Shown here piece after piece: positions 32,616-41,903 of a DNA stretch of 62,134 nucleotides. The DNA lies in assembly GCA_024280945.1 (NCBI GenBank), contig JAMXLO010000106.1:1-62134 (forward strand). The letters run 5' to 3'. This stretch comes from Acetobacteraceae bacterium (GTDB lineage Bacteria; Pseudomonadota; Alphaproteobacteria; Acetobacterales; Acetobacteraceae). The position numbers and the translations under genes were made by a program. Position 1 is the first letter of the stretch. The number at the start of each line of letters is the position of its first letter. Under the pieces are notes generated by a model, which saw only the letters and a list, made by a program, of their open reading frames with translations, was not told the origin of the DNA and did not search any database.

Positions 32616-33326
32616 TCAACCCACAGAGTTTCCCACAGGTGACCCTTTCAGGACCTGCGCAAGACTCTGCATGAGTTGGTCGCGTCCCGCCTCCGGCGAG
32701 ACCGGCTCCAGCAGACATATGTGGATTGTCCCCGACTGCTTCTGGAACGCGCGGCGTCCCCAGCAGCGGCCCGAATCGGTGACCGCCGGGATCACCGGCA
32801 GCCGGGTTCGGGCAGCCAGCGCTGCAGCGCCAGGCTGCAGCGGAAGCTGTTGGCCCGGCGCGGCCCGGGTCCCCTCCGGAAAGATCACGATCTGCCGTTC
32901 TTCGCGAACGGCTCGTTCGCCTTCGCGCAGCAGGTGGCGCATCGCGCTCGCACCGCCACGGCGATCCACCGCGATCATGCCGGCCAATGGCATCAGCGGA
33001 CCGAACAAAGGGATCCGCACCAGTTCCTGCTTCAGGACATAGCAGCAGCGCGGCACCAGCGTGAGCCAGACGAACGTGTCAAATGCCGACTGGTGCGTCG
33101 AGGCAATCAGGGCCGGGCCGGAACCCAGGCGTTCCAATCCCTGCACCGCCAGGCGAATGCCGCAGATCACCCGCAACCCTGCCACAAGCAGGCGCGCCCA
33201 CAGCATTGCGACGTCCAGCACGCGATGAGGCGCCAGGAACCTGACGGGCGTGGCGAGCGCCACGGTGAGGACGAAGGTCAGCAGGAAAAAATACAGATTG
33301 AACAGCGTGGAGCGCAGCAAGGTCAT
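32616..33326 (-). CDS. plsC: 1-acyl-sn-glycerol-3-phosphate acyltransferase
   Basis: 236-aa inner-membrane enzyme that makes phosphatidic acid from lysophosphatidic acid and acyl-ACP/CoA. An N-terminal hydrophobic helix (10-27) precedes the acyltransferase motifs: HQSAFD (78-83, the H-x4-D catalytic motif), the AGMIAVDRRGG block and IFPEGTR (148-154). It overlaps the DUF218 gene by ATGA, so it is the last gene of ftsE-ftsX-DUF218-plsC. In the 234-base gap after it lies a 13-codon Lys-rich ORF (MAIVKHKPLKKNK, minus strand, ATG at about 32591) that I do not call. Confidence 0.9.
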   Translation of the reverse strand: MTLLRSTLFNLYFFLLTFVLTVALATPVRFLAPHRVLDVAMLWARLLVAGLRVICGIRLAVQGLERLGSGPALIASTHQSAFDTFVWLTLVPRCCYVLKQELVRIPLFGPLMPLAGMIAVDRRGGASAMRHLLREGERAVREERQIVIFPEGTRAAPGQQLPLQPGAAALAARTRLPVIPAVTDSGRCWGRRAFQKQSGTIHICLLEPVSPEAGRDQLMQSLAQVLKGSPVGNSVG

Positions 33327-33940
33327 CCGGCATGGCTGGGATGCGCCAGCGTTGGTTCGCGTTCCGGCAGGACGGTGGTCAGGCCGGTCGCTGTGGCAAG
33401 GAACTTGATGTATTCCTCGGCCATCAGACGCAGCGCCGGCTCAGTCGATCGCTCGTGTGAGGCCACCGGCAAAGGATGCAGCGTTACCCCGGGCAGGGTT
33501 CGTGCGAGTTCGGTCAGCGCCCGCGGCATGTGGTACGCGGCCGTCACCACCAGCAGTGAGCCGATGTTGTTGCTGCGCGCCCAGCCGGCCGTGGCCAGTG
33601 CATTGCCCTTTGTCGTGGCGGCGTTGCGATCGATGGTGACACGCGGCGCCAGCGGCAGCGGATCGACACCGGCACGGTGCGCCAACGCAGAAAGCTCTGC
33701 ACCTCCGCCAATGCCCGAGAGCAGCAGCCGATCGGCGCGCCCCTCGGCAAGCAGGCGCAGTGCGGTTTCGACCCGTTCGGGACCGCCGGTGAAGGCAACG
33801 ATGCCATCGGTGTGCGGAGGAGCCTGAGCGTGACTGTCGGCCAGGTGCAGGAACCAGGCGAAGCCGGCCGTGCAGGCCAATATTCCGGCGCCGATGCAGG
33901 CGCCCAAGCCGACAAGAACATGACGGCGCGTGATGATCAT
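33323..33940 (-). CDS. DUF218 / YdcF-like membrane-anchored protein
   Basis: 205 aa, with an N-terminal helix (about 6-27) then the DUF218 domain: DGIVAFTGGPERVETALRLL, RLLLSGIGGG and the VTAAYHMPRAL motif. Known relatives (SanA, ElyC, YdcF) act in envelope integrity or undecaprenyl-carrier metabolism. The ATG overlaps the ftsX stop (ATGA) and a longer N-terminal extension would run through ftsX. Placement beside ftsEX and plsC supports an envelope role. Confidence 0.88.
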   Translation of the reverse strand: MIITRRHVLVGLGACIGAGILACTAGFAWFLHLADSHAQAPPHTDGIVAFTGGPERVETALRLLAEGRADRLLLSGIGGGAELSALAHRAGVDPLPLAPRVTIDRNAATTKGNALATAGWARSNNIGSLLVVTAAYHMPRALTELARTLPGVTLHPLPVASHERSTEPALRLMAEEYIKFLATATGLTTVLPEREPTLAHPSHAG

Positions 33941-34872
33941 GGAAGCCGTCGCAGCCAGCGCCGCACGGTGGCCTGGGCCGTCAGGAAGCCGATCGCCGCC
34001 GTCGCCGAAGGGAGGCCCGCAAGTGTCAGCCACAACGCCGGCGGCAAGGCTGCCACCAGAGCGATTGGCGACGGCGATTCTTGAGCGGCAGTTCCCGTAA
34101 ACGGCGCCGCCAGGTTCGCCAGCCCGATCAGCACCGGCAAGGCGAGTGCCGCACCCACGGTCCCGCCGGTCGCTGCCATCAGAGTCGCTCTGCCGGCAAA
34201 GCGTGCCGCGATATAGCTATCCGTCGCCCCAAGGCCGTGGACGATCTCGATGGCTTCGCGGCGCGCTGACAGGCCTGACCGTGTCGCGACGGCAATCACT
34301 GCCGCAGCCACCGCCGCCACCAGCAGAAGCGCCAGCCCGGCGCAGGCCTGAAGGCTGCGGGCCAGTACAGTCAATCGCCTGATCCAGACGCCGTGGCTTT
34401 CAACCAGCGTGCCCGGAGCAATCTCGTTGAGTCGGAGCGCCAACCGCTCAGTCTCCACCGTACTGTCATTCAGTCGTACCGCGATTACCGCGGGCAAGGG
34501 TATCGCCAGCCTCTCGGCGCCACTGCCAAGCCAGGGCCGCAACAGTTCGCCGAGTTCCTCATCGCTGAGCGAGCGTGCCGAAGCGACTCCAGGCGTGGCC
34601 GGCAACGCAGCCAGTACGCGATCCAGGCGGATCCCACCACCCTGTGCCGCGGGCTCTCGCGGCTTCGGCACCTGCACGGTCAGCGCTGATCCGGCCCCTT
34701 GCTGCCAGTGCTGCGCCAGCGCTGCGGCGCCCACCCAGCCGGCGACGGCAAGCGCCGCCAGAAACGCCATCGCCGCCACCAGAAACGGCAAAATGCGGTC
34801 AGCGATGGCCCGACGCAGGCCCAGTTCGTCGAAGCCGGCGGGCCGCAGCGAACGGCGGGTGCGCAGCGACAT
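33937..34872 (-). CDS. ftsX: cell division ABC transporter permease FtsX
   Basis: 311-aa inner-membrane protein of the divisome: cytoplasmic tail, helix 1 (about 30-55), a periplasmic loop (~60-170, the region that in model species activates murein hydrolases), then three C-terminal helices with the RREAIEIVHGLGATDSYIA loop that docks to FtsE. ATG 34872 shares one base with the ftsE stop (TGATG). The N-terminus RRAIADRILPFLVAAMAFLAAL is typical of alphaproteobacterial FtsX. Confidence 0.88.
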   Translation of the reverse strand: MSLRTRRSLRPAGFDELGLRRAIADRILPFLVAAMAFLAALAVAGWVGAAALAQHWQQGAGSALTVQVPKPREPAAQGGGIRLDRVLAALPATPGVASARSLSDEELGELLRPWLGSGAERLAIPLPAVIAVRLNDSTVETERLALRLNEIAPGTLVESHGVWIRRLTVLARSLQACAGLALLLVAAVAAAVIAVATRSGLSARREAIEIVHGLGATDSYIAARFAGRATLMAATGGTVGAALALPVLIGLANLAAPFTGTAAQESPSPIALVAALPPALWLTLAGLPSATAAIGFLTAQATVRRWLRRLP

Positions 34873-35561
34873 CACACCTGATCCCCTGCGAGCCGTCCTC
34901 GCGAAAGTCTGAGTGCCGGTGCCGGATGTCGGGCCACCAGTGCGTCGTTATGGGTCGCCACGACGACCGTCGTGCCCAGCCGGTTCATTTCCTTCAGGAG
35001 CTGCATCAGCCTCTCGGCCTGCGCCTCGTCGAGGTTGCCGGTCGGCTCGTCCGCAAGCAGCAGGCTGGGACGGCCGATCACCGCTCGGGCAATGGCCACA
35101 CGCTGCTGCTCTCCACCCGAAAGTTCCGCCGGTCGTGCGCTCGACTGCTTTGCCAAACCGACCCAGCGGAGCATTTCGCCGACATCGGCGCGGATCTGGC
35201 CCTCTGGCCGGCCGGCGATGCGCAACGGGAGTGCCACATTGTCGAACGCCGACAGGTGCGGCAGTAGCCGAAAATCCTGGAAGACAACGCCGATCCTGCG
35301 CCGCAGTCGCGGCAACCGCCATCGCTCGGTGGTCTCGATGTCGGTACCGAAAATTGTGAGCCGCCCGCGGGTTGGTCGGATCGCCAGGTACATCAGGCGC
35401 AACAGGCTGGTCTTGCCGGCACCCGAGGGGCCGAGCAGCCACCGGAACGCGCCGTCCGGCAACGCAAAGCTCAGGTCGTGCAGCACCTCGGGTGCCGGCC
35501 TGGCATGACTGCCCTGGCTCACACGGCCATAGCAGAGCCCGACCGCCTCGAATCGAACCAT
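34872..35561 (-). CDS. ftsE: cell division ATP-binding protein FtsE
   Basis: 229-aa ABC ATPase that works with FtsX at the septum. Walker A is GPSGAGKT (44-51), the Q-loop [10 protein letters not shown], signature LSGGEQQR (148-154 region), and Walker [13 protein letters not shown] (Asp171, Glu172). The start ATG is chosen because AAGAAGG lies six bases upstream; ATG 35567 would leave no spacing. An 18-residue stretch after CYG (VSQGSHARP) is slightly longer than in E. coli. It is divergent from the zinc-ribbon gene. Confidence 0.92.
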   Translation of the reverse strand: MVRFEAVGLCYGRVSQGSHARPAPEVLHDLSFALPDGAFRWLLGPSGAGKTSLLRLMYLAIRPTRGRLTIFGTDIETTERWRLPRLRRRIGVVFQDFRLLPHLSAFDNVALPLRIAGRPEGQIRADVGEMLRWVGLAKQSSARPAELSGGEQQRVAIARAVIGRPSLLLADEPTGNLDEAQAERLMQLLKEMNRLGTTVVVATHNDALVARHPAPALRLSRGRLAGDQV

Positions 35562-35635
35562 CAGCATCCTTCTTGCCATCCTGCACGAAGGGTTGCCATT
35601 GCTTCGAAGCTGGTGCGCGACCACCATCTGCGTGC

Positions 35636-36088
35636 ATGCGCATCGTCTGCCCGACCTGCTCGGCCAGCTACGACGTTCCCGATCGGCTGATGACAGCGGG
35701 GCGCGTCGTCCGGTGTGCGCGTTGCTACAGCGAATGGACGCCGGTGGCGTCGGAACAGCCGATAGAACTGCCAGAACCGGAGCCAGGTCCTCCATCTCCA
35801 TCGATGGAACCCGGGGCGCCTCCGCCGCCGCCCCCCGTGGCACCACCGACAGATCCGGCGACGATTGGCGAAGTACGACGATCGGCGATGGCCCGACTCG
35901 CGGCACAGCCTGCCAAACGCCGTCCATCAGTCATGTTGCGTCTGGCCTGGGTGGGCAGCATTGCCCTGCTCACTCTGCTCGTAGTGATGGCATTCGCGTG
36001 GCGAAGCGAGATCATCGCCCTTTGGCCACCGAGTGCCCGCGCTTACTCCGCCCTGGGGTTGCATCCTCAACCGGAACTCAACCGATGA
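35636..36088 (+). CDS. MJ0042-type zinc-ribbon membrane protein
   Basis: 150 aa. An N-terminal zinc ribbon with Cys5, Cys8, Cys27 and Cys30 (CPTCSASYDVPD, CARC) is followed by a Pro/Glu-rich linker with a PPPPPP run, and one transmembrane helix near 105-125 (LAWVGSIALLTLLVVMAFAW). This architecture (zinc-ribbon, MJ0042/zf-ribbon_5) is common in alphaproteobacteria divergent from ftsE. Function unknown; ATG overlap (ATGA) with the downstream propeller gene. Confidence 0.88.
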   Translation: MRIVCPTCSASYDVPDRLMTAGRVVRCARCYSEWTPVASEQPIELPEPEPGPPSPSMEPGAPPPPPPVAPPTDPATIGEVRRSAMARLAAQPAKRRPSVMLRLAWVGSIALLTLLVVMAFAWRSEIIALWPPSARAYSALGLHPQPELNR

Positions 36089-37086
36089 CAGCGACAACAT
36101 GTAGGCTGTTCATCTTAATATTGCTGCTGTTGAATCTGTCGGCTGGCGTCGTGAATGCCGAGCCCCTCGCGTTGCAGCGGACCATTGCGTTGAAAGGGGT
36201 CTCGGGGCGCATCGATCACATGGCAATCGACGCTGACCGCAAGCGTCTGTTCGTCGCCGAGTTGGGCAACGGAACGCTGGATGTGATCGATCTGGAGGCC
36301 GGACGGGTCATCCAGCGAATTGAAGGACTGAAGGAGCCGCAGGGGGTGGGTTACGCGCCTCACCCCGATATCGTGGCGATTGCAAGCGGCGGAGACGGAT
36401 CAGTGCGTCTGTTCCACGGTGCCGATCTGTCAGCTGCCGGAGCGGTGGCTCTCGGCGATGATGCTGACAATGTCAGGTTCGATCAGGCAACCGGTGATTT
36501 CATCGTGGGTTACGGGAGCGGCGGCCTGGCGGTGATCAGTCCGACAAATGGCGCTGTTCGCAGCCGCATCCAGTTGGCGGCGCATCCGGAAAGCCTCCAG
36601 ATAGATGCTGCCAGCCGCCGCGCCTATGTGAATGTGCCGGATGCGCGACAGATTGCCGTCGTCGACCTGAAGGCTGCGCAGCAGACGGCGACGTGGCGAG
36701 TGGCGGGTCTTACCGCGAATTTCCCCCTCGCGCTGGATGAGGGGGGAGGCGCAATCGCTTCCGTATTTCGCAGCCCGCCGCGGCTTGTGGTGCTCGATGC
36801 GCACAGTGGCAAGGCGACCAGCAGTCTGACAACCTGCGGCGACGCCGACGATGTGTTCTTCGACAACAGGAGGCATCGTCTCTACGTCAGCTGCGGCGAA
36901 GGAAGCGTCGACGTTTGGCAACAGGAAGGAACCGGATATCGACACCTCGGCTTGATCAGGACGGCAAAGGGTGCGCGCACCTCACTGTTCGTGCCTACGC
37001 TGGACCGGTTGTACGTGGCAGCACGCGCTGGGTTCTTTGGATTGGGATCGGACGCGGCCATTCTCGAACTTCGACCGGTCGACTGA
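36085..37086 (+). CDS. secreted YncE/YVTN-like beta-propeller protein
   Basis: 333 aa with a signal peptide (LFILILLLLNLSAGVVNA, cleavage near residue 26). Six to seven blades follow, each with a DxxxxRLFVAELGNGTLDVIDLEAG-like pattern (quoted in short: RLFVAE, TLDVIDLEAG, RRAYVNVP, HRLYVSCG). YncE-like propellers occur in the periplasm and some bind DNA or cofactors; the role here is unknown. It is translationally coupled to the zinc-ribbon gene by ATGA. The final codons lie in a palindrome shared with the convergent Rieske gene. Confidence 0.82.
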   Translation: MTATTCRLFILILLLLNLSAGVVNAEPLALQRTIALKGVSGRIDHMAIDADRKRLFVAELGNGTLDVIDLEAGRVIQRIEGLKEPQGVGYAPHPDIVAIASGGDGSVRLFHGADLSAAGAVALGDDADNVRFDQATGDFIVGYGSGGLAVISPTNGAVRSRIQLAAHPESLQIDAASRRAYVNVPDARQIAVVDLKAAQQTATWRVAGLTANFPLALDEGGGAIASVFRSPPRLVVLDAHSGKATSSLTTCGDADDVFFDNRRHRLYVSCGEGSVDVWQQEGTGYRHLGLIRTAKGARTSLFVPTLDRLYVAARAGFFGLGSDAAILELRPVD

Positions 37087-37098
37087 TCTTCAGTCGAC
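37078..37098. terminator. palindrome shared by two convergent genes, possible bidirectional terminator
   Basis: GTCGACTGA-TCT-TCAGTCGAC, a perfect 9-bp stem with a 3-base loop. The stem contains the stop TGA of the propeller gene on the plus strand and the stop of the Rieske gene on the minus strand. No T-run follows, so it is hairpin-type only. Confidence 0.55.
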
Positions 37099-38346
37099 GA
37101 ACCCCATCGCCTCGTCATAGGCGCGCCGGACCGAATCAGGTTGGCCAACAAGGAACGGGAACTCGCGGCGTGGTGCGATGCCGGGGCGTTCGCGCGCGAT
37201 CTGGTCACGCGTGAGGCCGTCGATGAAATGGCGGCGGCCGATGATCGGCAGCTCGATGCAGCGGTTTACCACGGGATCGCGCACCACTGCCTTGGGCTCG
37301 CCACCGGAGGCCACTGTATCGAGATCCTGAAAGAAGCGCTGCCGCATCATGATGATGCCGCGATCGCTACGCCCGAGATGTTCGCGCTTGCGGTCGGTGA
37401 CGGCACCCTGGCCGACCCAGCCGACAAAATCCTGGTTCATGATGTGGCTGGTGATCCAGCGCCCGGTTTTCTCATCGACGATCGGCGAGTACCAGTAGGG
37501 GATGCTGTCCTGCAGGTAAGGCTCACGTTCCTTAGGGACGCGGGTGAAGAACCAACCGACGCTCAGCGTGCTGGTGTCGTCGATCGGCACGCGCCATTCG
37601 AAGTGGTTGCCGGTGAACAGCGCGTTCGGCCACAGGCAGACTCGGCCAACGGTCCATAGTTCGCTGCTTTCATCAGAGTCCTCTCGGACGCGGCGATACA
37701 CCAGCCCGTATTCGAATTCATCGAATGCCAGCTTGAGGTGGCGTGGCGAATAGTCGTTGCGTCCTTTCAGCCGCGCGCCCCAGTTGTCGTGCATCCATTC
37801 GAAATGCACCGGATCAATCGAGTTTTCCTGGCACTGGAACCAGTTGCACGGCACGGTCGCGAACACGATCTGCACGAAGCCGTTTGCCCAGGTGAACGGC
37901 TCCCAGCTCGGTATCAGCGGCGCTGGATCAGGGCCGAGATAGGCCCACAGCAGTCCCGCTTTCGCCTCGACGCGATACGCCTTGATGCGGATCTGGTCGC
38001 GGAACCGGATCTCTGGCGCAGCGACATCCTCATATGGCTGTTCGCGGCAGGCACCGGTCTCGTCGAACATCCAGCCGTGGTAGCTGCAACGCAGCCCGCA
38101 CGATTCGACGACGCCGTAGCTCAGATCAGCGCTGCGGTGCGGGCAATGTCGTTCCAGCAGGCCATGGTTGCCTGACAGATCCTTGTACAGCACAAGGTCT
38201 TCGCCGAGCAGCCGGACTGGCTTGGTCGGCGTGTCATCCAGTTCGGCGACTGCGGCGATCGGCTGCCAATAGCGACGCATCAGTTCGCCCATCTTGGTGC
38301 CCGGCCCGACCTCGCACAGCAGCCGGTTACGCTCGTCGCTCAGCAT
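37090..38346 (-). CDS. Rieske [2Fe-2S] aromatic-ring-hydroxylating-type oxygenase, large subunit
   Basis: 418-aa cytoplasmic oxygenase component. The Rieske cluster ligands are Cys68, His70 (CPHRSADL), Cys87 and His90 (CSYHGW). The mononuclear iron site follows the N-x2-D-x2-H-x4-H pattern with Asp178, His181 and His186 (NSIDPVHFEWMH). The whole sequence resembles the phthalate 4,5-dioxygenase/vanillate demethylase branch, which needs a separate reductase; no ferredoxin or reductase gene is in the window. It shares one base with the NHL-protein stop. The substrate is unknown. Confidence 0.92.
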   Translation of the reverse strand: MLSDERNRLLCEVGPGTKMGELMRRYWQPIAAVAELDDTPTKPVRLLGEDLVLYKDLSGNHGLLERHCPHRSADLSYGVVESCGLRCSYHGWMFDETGACREQPYEDVAAPEIRFRDQIRIKAYRVEAKAGLLWAYLGPDPAPLIPSWEPFTWANGFVQIVFATVPCNWFQCQENSIDPVHFEWMHDNWGARLKGRNDYSPRHLKLAFDEFEYGLVYRRVREDSDESSELWTVGRVCLWPNALFTGNHFEWRVPIDDTSTLSVGWFFTRVPKEREPYLQDSIPYWYSPIVDEKTGRWITSHIMNQDFVGWVGQGAVTDRKREHLGRSDRGIIMMRQRFFQDLDTVASGGEPKAVVRDPVVNRCIELPIIGRRHFIDGLTRDQIARERPGIAPRREFPFLVGQPDSVRRAYDEAMGFVD

Positions 38347-39302
38347 CAGGCGAGCTTCACCAGCTTCTGCATGCAGCGGATGTCGTCTTCCGGGGCGATC
38401 GGTGTGCCGCGGTTGCGCATCGCCGTGCGCGATACTTCGCCCACGTAAATATCCCCGCGTGAGTCGACAGCCACGCCGTGCGGGGCGATGAACTGGCTGG
38501 GCGCCTCGCGTGTCGCGTCACCCAGACGTGCGATCTGCTTGCCTTCGTGAGTCCAGATGCTGACGCGAGGACCGATGCCAGGCGACTTGGCGTTGACCGC
38601 CATGCCAGGGCCGCTCTCGCCGATATAGGCGATCGGATTCCGTCCCTGGGTCATGCACAGTCCGCATGGCCGGTGCATGTTGTTCCACTGCGTTTCATAG
38701 CGACCTTTGCCATCGAACACCTGTACGCGATGGTTCTCGCGATCCGCCACATAGACCCAGCCGTCCTGGTCGCAGCAGATATTGTGCACGATGTTGAACG
38801 CACCGGGATCGGTGCCTGGCTCGCCCCACGAGAACTGCAGCTTGCCGTTCGGTGAGTATTTATGCACGCGCGCGTTGCCGTAGCCGTCGGCGATATAGAT
38901 GTCGCCGTCCGGTGATAGCGCGGTGTGGGTGCAGCGGTTGAACGGATCGCCGCCATAGAGTGGCGCCGGCTCGCCCGGTACACCGATCTCCAGCAGCAGC
39001 TTGCCGTCGAGAGTCAGCCGTCGCATGGTGTGGTCGCCGTCGTCGGTGCAGTAGATCGTATCGTCCGGCGCCAGGTGCACGCCGTGCGGACGAACAAAAA
39101 CGCCTTCGCCCCAAGAGCGCAGGAAATTGCCCTCGCGGTCGAACACCATCATCGGGTGTTCGCTGCGCGCGAACACATAGACGTTGTCCTTGCTGTCCAC
39201 GCCGACCGCAGCGACCTCGCCATAGCGCCAGCCCGGCGGCAGCCTGCCCCAGTTCTCGATTACTTCGTAGCGGTGCTCGCCTGAGCCGACGATGATGGAC
39301 AT
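38346..39302 (-). CDS. NHL-repeat beta-propeller protein (peptidylglycine-lyase-like)
   Basis: 318 aa with five or six NHL-type repeats (MMVFDREGNFLRSWG, VRPHGVHLAPDD, YIADGYGNARVHKYSPNG, VQVFDGKGRYETQW). No signal peptide. Such proteins often lie next to Rieske-oxygenase genes in Bradyrhizobium-like genomes (family knowledge), where they may act as hydrolase-like or binding proteins. A strong GAGAGGAG ribosome-binding site precedes the ATG. It is the first gene of the pair and is coupled to the oxygenase gene by TGATG. Enzymatic role not shown. Confidence 0.82.
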   Translation of the reverse strand: MSIIVGSGEHRYEVIENWGRLPPGWRYGEVAAVGVDSKDNVYVFARSEHPMMVFDREGNFLRSWGEGVFVRPHGVHLAPDDTIYCTDDGDHTMRRLTLDGKLLLEIGVPGEPAPLYGGDPFNRCTHTALSPDGDIYIADGYGNARVHKYSPNGKLQFSWGEPGTDPGAFNIVHNICCDQDGWVYVADRENHRVQVFDGKGRYETQWNNMHRPCGLCMTQGRNPIAYIGESGPGMAVNAKSPGIGPRVSIWTHEGKQIARLGDATREAPSQFIAPHGVAVDSRGDIYVGEVSRTAMRNRGTPIAPEDDIRCMQKLVKLA

Positions 39303-39417
39303 GTGTCGCTCCTCTCCGCCGCGGTTCGCTGACAGGCAGCTTTGTGCGTCAGCCTACCACCATGCCAGTGGGGACGACCAGATTGGGCGACCGCTACGCG
39401 AGCGCACAAACTGGCAG

Positions 39418-40173
39418 TCAGTGATCACGAGCCGTCTCGGGCTCTTCCAGCTCGATACTCAGTTCCCGCAGCGATGCCGTGTGCGGATGATGCGTTCGCC
39501 CGGCGCGAAGGTCGTCGGCTGACAGCAGCTCCACCAGCTCACCACTCTGCATGACGCCGATACGGCTGCAAACATGGGCGACGACCGCAAGGTTATGGCT
39601 GACCAAGACATAGGTCAGGCCGCGCGCCTGCTGCAGATCCGCAAGCAGGTTCAGAACCTCGGCCTGCACGGACACGTCGAGGGCGCTGGTCGGTTCGTCG
39701 AGCAACAGCACGTGCGGCTCCGGCATCAATGCGCGAGCGATGGCGACCCGCTGGCGCTGCCCTCCGGAAAGCTGGTGTGGATACCGAAAACGCACCGAGG
39801 CTGGCAGAGCGACCTCGTTCAGCGCGCGCATGATGCGTCGTTCGACATTGTCCATGTGATGCACCAGCAGCGGCTCGGAAAGCAGCCGGTCCACTGTCTG
39901 GCGTGGATGCAGCGAACCATAGGGATCCTGGAACACCATTTGCACGCGCTGATGGAACGCCTTCGAACGACGCGGCGCGAGGAGCTCGCCACCGATCGAC
40001 ATGCGGCCGGTCCAGTGTGGATTGAGTCCCGACACTGCGCGCAGGACCGTGGACTTGCCCGAGCCGGATTCACCGACCAGTCCGAAGCTTTCGCCGCGTG
40101 CCACGCGAAACGAGACTGACTTCACCGCCTCGGTGCGGCCGAAGCAGACGGAGAGCGCATCGACCTCAATCAT
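39418..40173 (-). CDS. oligopeptide/dipeptide-type ABC ATP-binding protein (DppF type), second importer
   Basis: 251 aa, Walker A GESGSGKS (34-41), Q-loop VFQDPYGSLHP, LSGGQRQR signature and VLLLDEPTSALDV Walker B. It is shorter than usual because the C-terminal oligopeptide-transporter domain with Cys residues is mostly missing. ATG 40173 overlaps the upstream stop by ATGA and has GGAGG; a start four codons earlier would extend into the neighbouring gene. Last gene of the second importer operon, 115 bases before the NHL gene. Confidence 0.9.
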   Translation of the reverse strand: MIEVDALSVCFGRTEAVKSVSFRVARGESFGLVGESGSGKSTVLRAVSGLNPHWTGRMSIGGELLAPRRSKAFHQRVQMVFQDPYGSLHPRQTVDRLLSEPLLVHHMDNVERRIMRALNEVALPASVRFRYPHQLSGGQRQRVAIARALMPEPHVLLLDEPTSALDVSVQAEVLNLLADLQQARGLTYVLVSHNLAVVAHVCSRIGVMQSGELVELLSADDLRAGRTHHPHTASLRELSIELEEPETARDH

Positions 40174-41000
40174 ACCTCCAGCCACGAAGGGTCACGCTGC
40201 ATCACGGGGAGGCGCGTCTGCCGATGGCTGAGTGCCGGCAGGCATTCGAGCAGGCCGCGTGTATAGGGGTGTCGTGCGCGTGTCAGTGCCGCGGCAGCCA
40301 GTTCTTCCACCACACGTCCAGCATACATCACCATGACCCGGTCGCAGAAATGCGAAACGAGCGGCAGGTCGTGGCTGATCAGGATGAGGCCCATGCCACG
40401 ACGCGAGACGAGATCCTCGATCAGGCGGAGGATTTCCGCCTGCACGGTGGCATCGAGCGCGCTGGTCGGTTCGTCGGCGATCAGCAATTCCGGGTCAGGT
40501 GCCAGCATCATCGCGATCATCACCCGCTGGCCCATGCCGCCGGACAGTTCATGCGGATAGGCACGCGCCACGCGCTGCGGATCACGGATCTGCACCTGGG
40601 CGAGCAACTCAATCGCTGCCTGCTCCGCCGCCTTGCGGCTGCCACCACGGTGCACGTGCCAGGCCTCGGCGATCTGTGCGCCGGCGGTCATCACAGGATT
40701 CAGCGAGAACTTCGGATCCTGCAGGATCAATCCGGCGCGCTTGCCACGGATGCGACGCAGCGTCCTCTCGTCCGCGCGCAGCACGTCGATGCCGTCGAAG
40801 GTCAGACTGTCGGCAGTGGAGATCGCGTTGGACGGCAGCAGCCGCAGAATGGAGCGTGCGGTCAGCGACTTGCCGGAGCCTGATTCGCCAACGATCCCGA
40901 GTTTCTCCTGGCCCAGGGTCAGCGACACGTTGCGAACGGCTTCCGAAACGCCGGTGGCGGTGCGGAACTGGATGCGCAGGTTTTGAATTTCGACCAGCAT
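40170..41000 (-). CDS. oligopeptide/dipeptide-type ABC ATP-binding protein (DppD type), second importer
   Basis: 276 aa; Walker A GESGSGKS (38-45), ILQDPKFSLNP Q-loop, LSGGMGQRV signature (an MGQ instead of the usual xQRQ), LIADEPTSALDATV Walker B. It adjoins the DppC-type gene stop directly (TGAATG). It forms the ATPase pair with the downstream gene. Confidence 0.92.
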   Translation of the reverse strand: MLVEIQNLRIQFRTATGVSEAVRNVSLTLGQEKLGIVGESGSGKSLTARSILRLLPSNAISTADSLTFDGIDVLRADERTLRRIRGKRAGLILQDPKFSLNPVMTAGAQIAEAWHVHRGGSRKAAEQAAIELLAQVQIRDPQRVARAYPHELSGGMGQRVMIAMMLAPDPELLIADEPTSALDATVQAEILRLIEDLVSRRGMGLILISHDLPLVSHFCDRVMVMYAGRVVEELAAAALTRARHPYTRGLLECLPALSHRQTRLPVMQRDPSWLEV

Positions 41001-41903
41001 TCAGCGCTGCCGTGGATCAAGCACGTCGCGCATGCCGTCGCCCAACAGGTTGAATGCGAGCGAGGCGACAAAGATGGCGATGCCCGGAATCGTCGGCACC
41101 CACCACTGATCAAGGATGAAGGCACGCGACGATGCAATCATGGTACCCCATTCCGGCATTGGCGGTTGCGCGCCCATGCCGAGGAACCCGAGCGAAGCTG
41201 CGGTCAGGATGATTCCGCTCATGTCCAAGGTCACACGCACGATCACGCTGGAGAGGCACAGCGGCATGATGTGGCGCACGATGATGCGGAGGCTGCCTGC
41301 ACCGGTCAGTCGTACCGCCGCGATGAAATCGCTGTGGCGAACGGTGAGCGTGTCAGCACGTGCCAGTCGCGCGTAGGGCGGCCACGCCGTGAGGGCAATG
41401 GCGATGATGGCGCTGGTGATGCCGGGCTTCAGTGCGGCGACGAAGGCCAGAGCCAGGACAAGCCGCGGGAAGGCAAGAAAGACGTCGGTCACACGCATCA
41501 ACAGGCGATCGGCGAGGCCACCCAGGTAGCCGGCGACACTGCCCACCGCCAATCCGACCGGTGCCACCAGCAGGACCACCGACACCACCATGCCGAGGGT
41601 GACGCGCCCGCCGTACAGGATGCGGGCGTAGATGTCGCGCCCCAGTTCGTCGGTGCCGAACCAATGGGCGAACGAGGGCGGCGCGAGACGGCCGGCGAGG
41701 TTCTGCGCACTCGCGTCTTGCCACGCCAGCAGAGGCGCTGCGAGTGAGGCCAAGATCATGATCGCGACGGTCACCAGGCCAACCATCGCAAGGCCGTTGC
41801 CGCGGAACTGCAGCCAGCCGCGATAACGTCGCACCCATGCCGCCTGCGCGCGCGATGCGGGGGTCTCGGTCAGCAGCCAGTCGCGTGAGATGACGCCGAT
41901 CAT
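41001..41903 (-). CDS. oligopeptide/dipeptide-type ABC permease (DppC type), second importer
   Basis: 300-aa inner-membrane permease. The HWFGTDELGRDIYARILYGGR segment and the C-terminal EWGTMIASSRAFILDQWW block with NLLGDGMRDVLDPR at the end are diagnostic for DppC/OppC. N-terminal cytoplasmic tail of ~35 residues, then six helices. ATGA overlap with the DppB-type gene. Confidence 0.92.
   Translation of the reverse strand: MIGVISRDWLLTETPASRAQAAWVRRYRGWLQFRGNGLAMVGLVTVAIMILASLAAPLLAWQDASAQNLAGRLAPPSFAHWFGTDELGRDIYARILYGGRVTLGMVVSVVLLVAPVGLAVGSVAGYLGGLADRLLMRVTDVFLAFPRLVLALAFVAALKPGITSAIIAIALTAWPPYARLARADTLTVRHSDFIAAVRLTGAGSLRIIVRHIMPLCLSSVIVRVTLDMSGIILTAASLGFLGMGAQPPMPEWGTMIASSRAFILDQWWVPTIPGIAIFVASLAFNLLGDGMRDVLDPRQR

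Noticed and set aside
35593-36084. Longer N-terminus for the beta-propeller gene
   Set aside because: It overlaps the zinc-ribbon gene in another frame; the ATG at 36085 begins a clear signal peptide.
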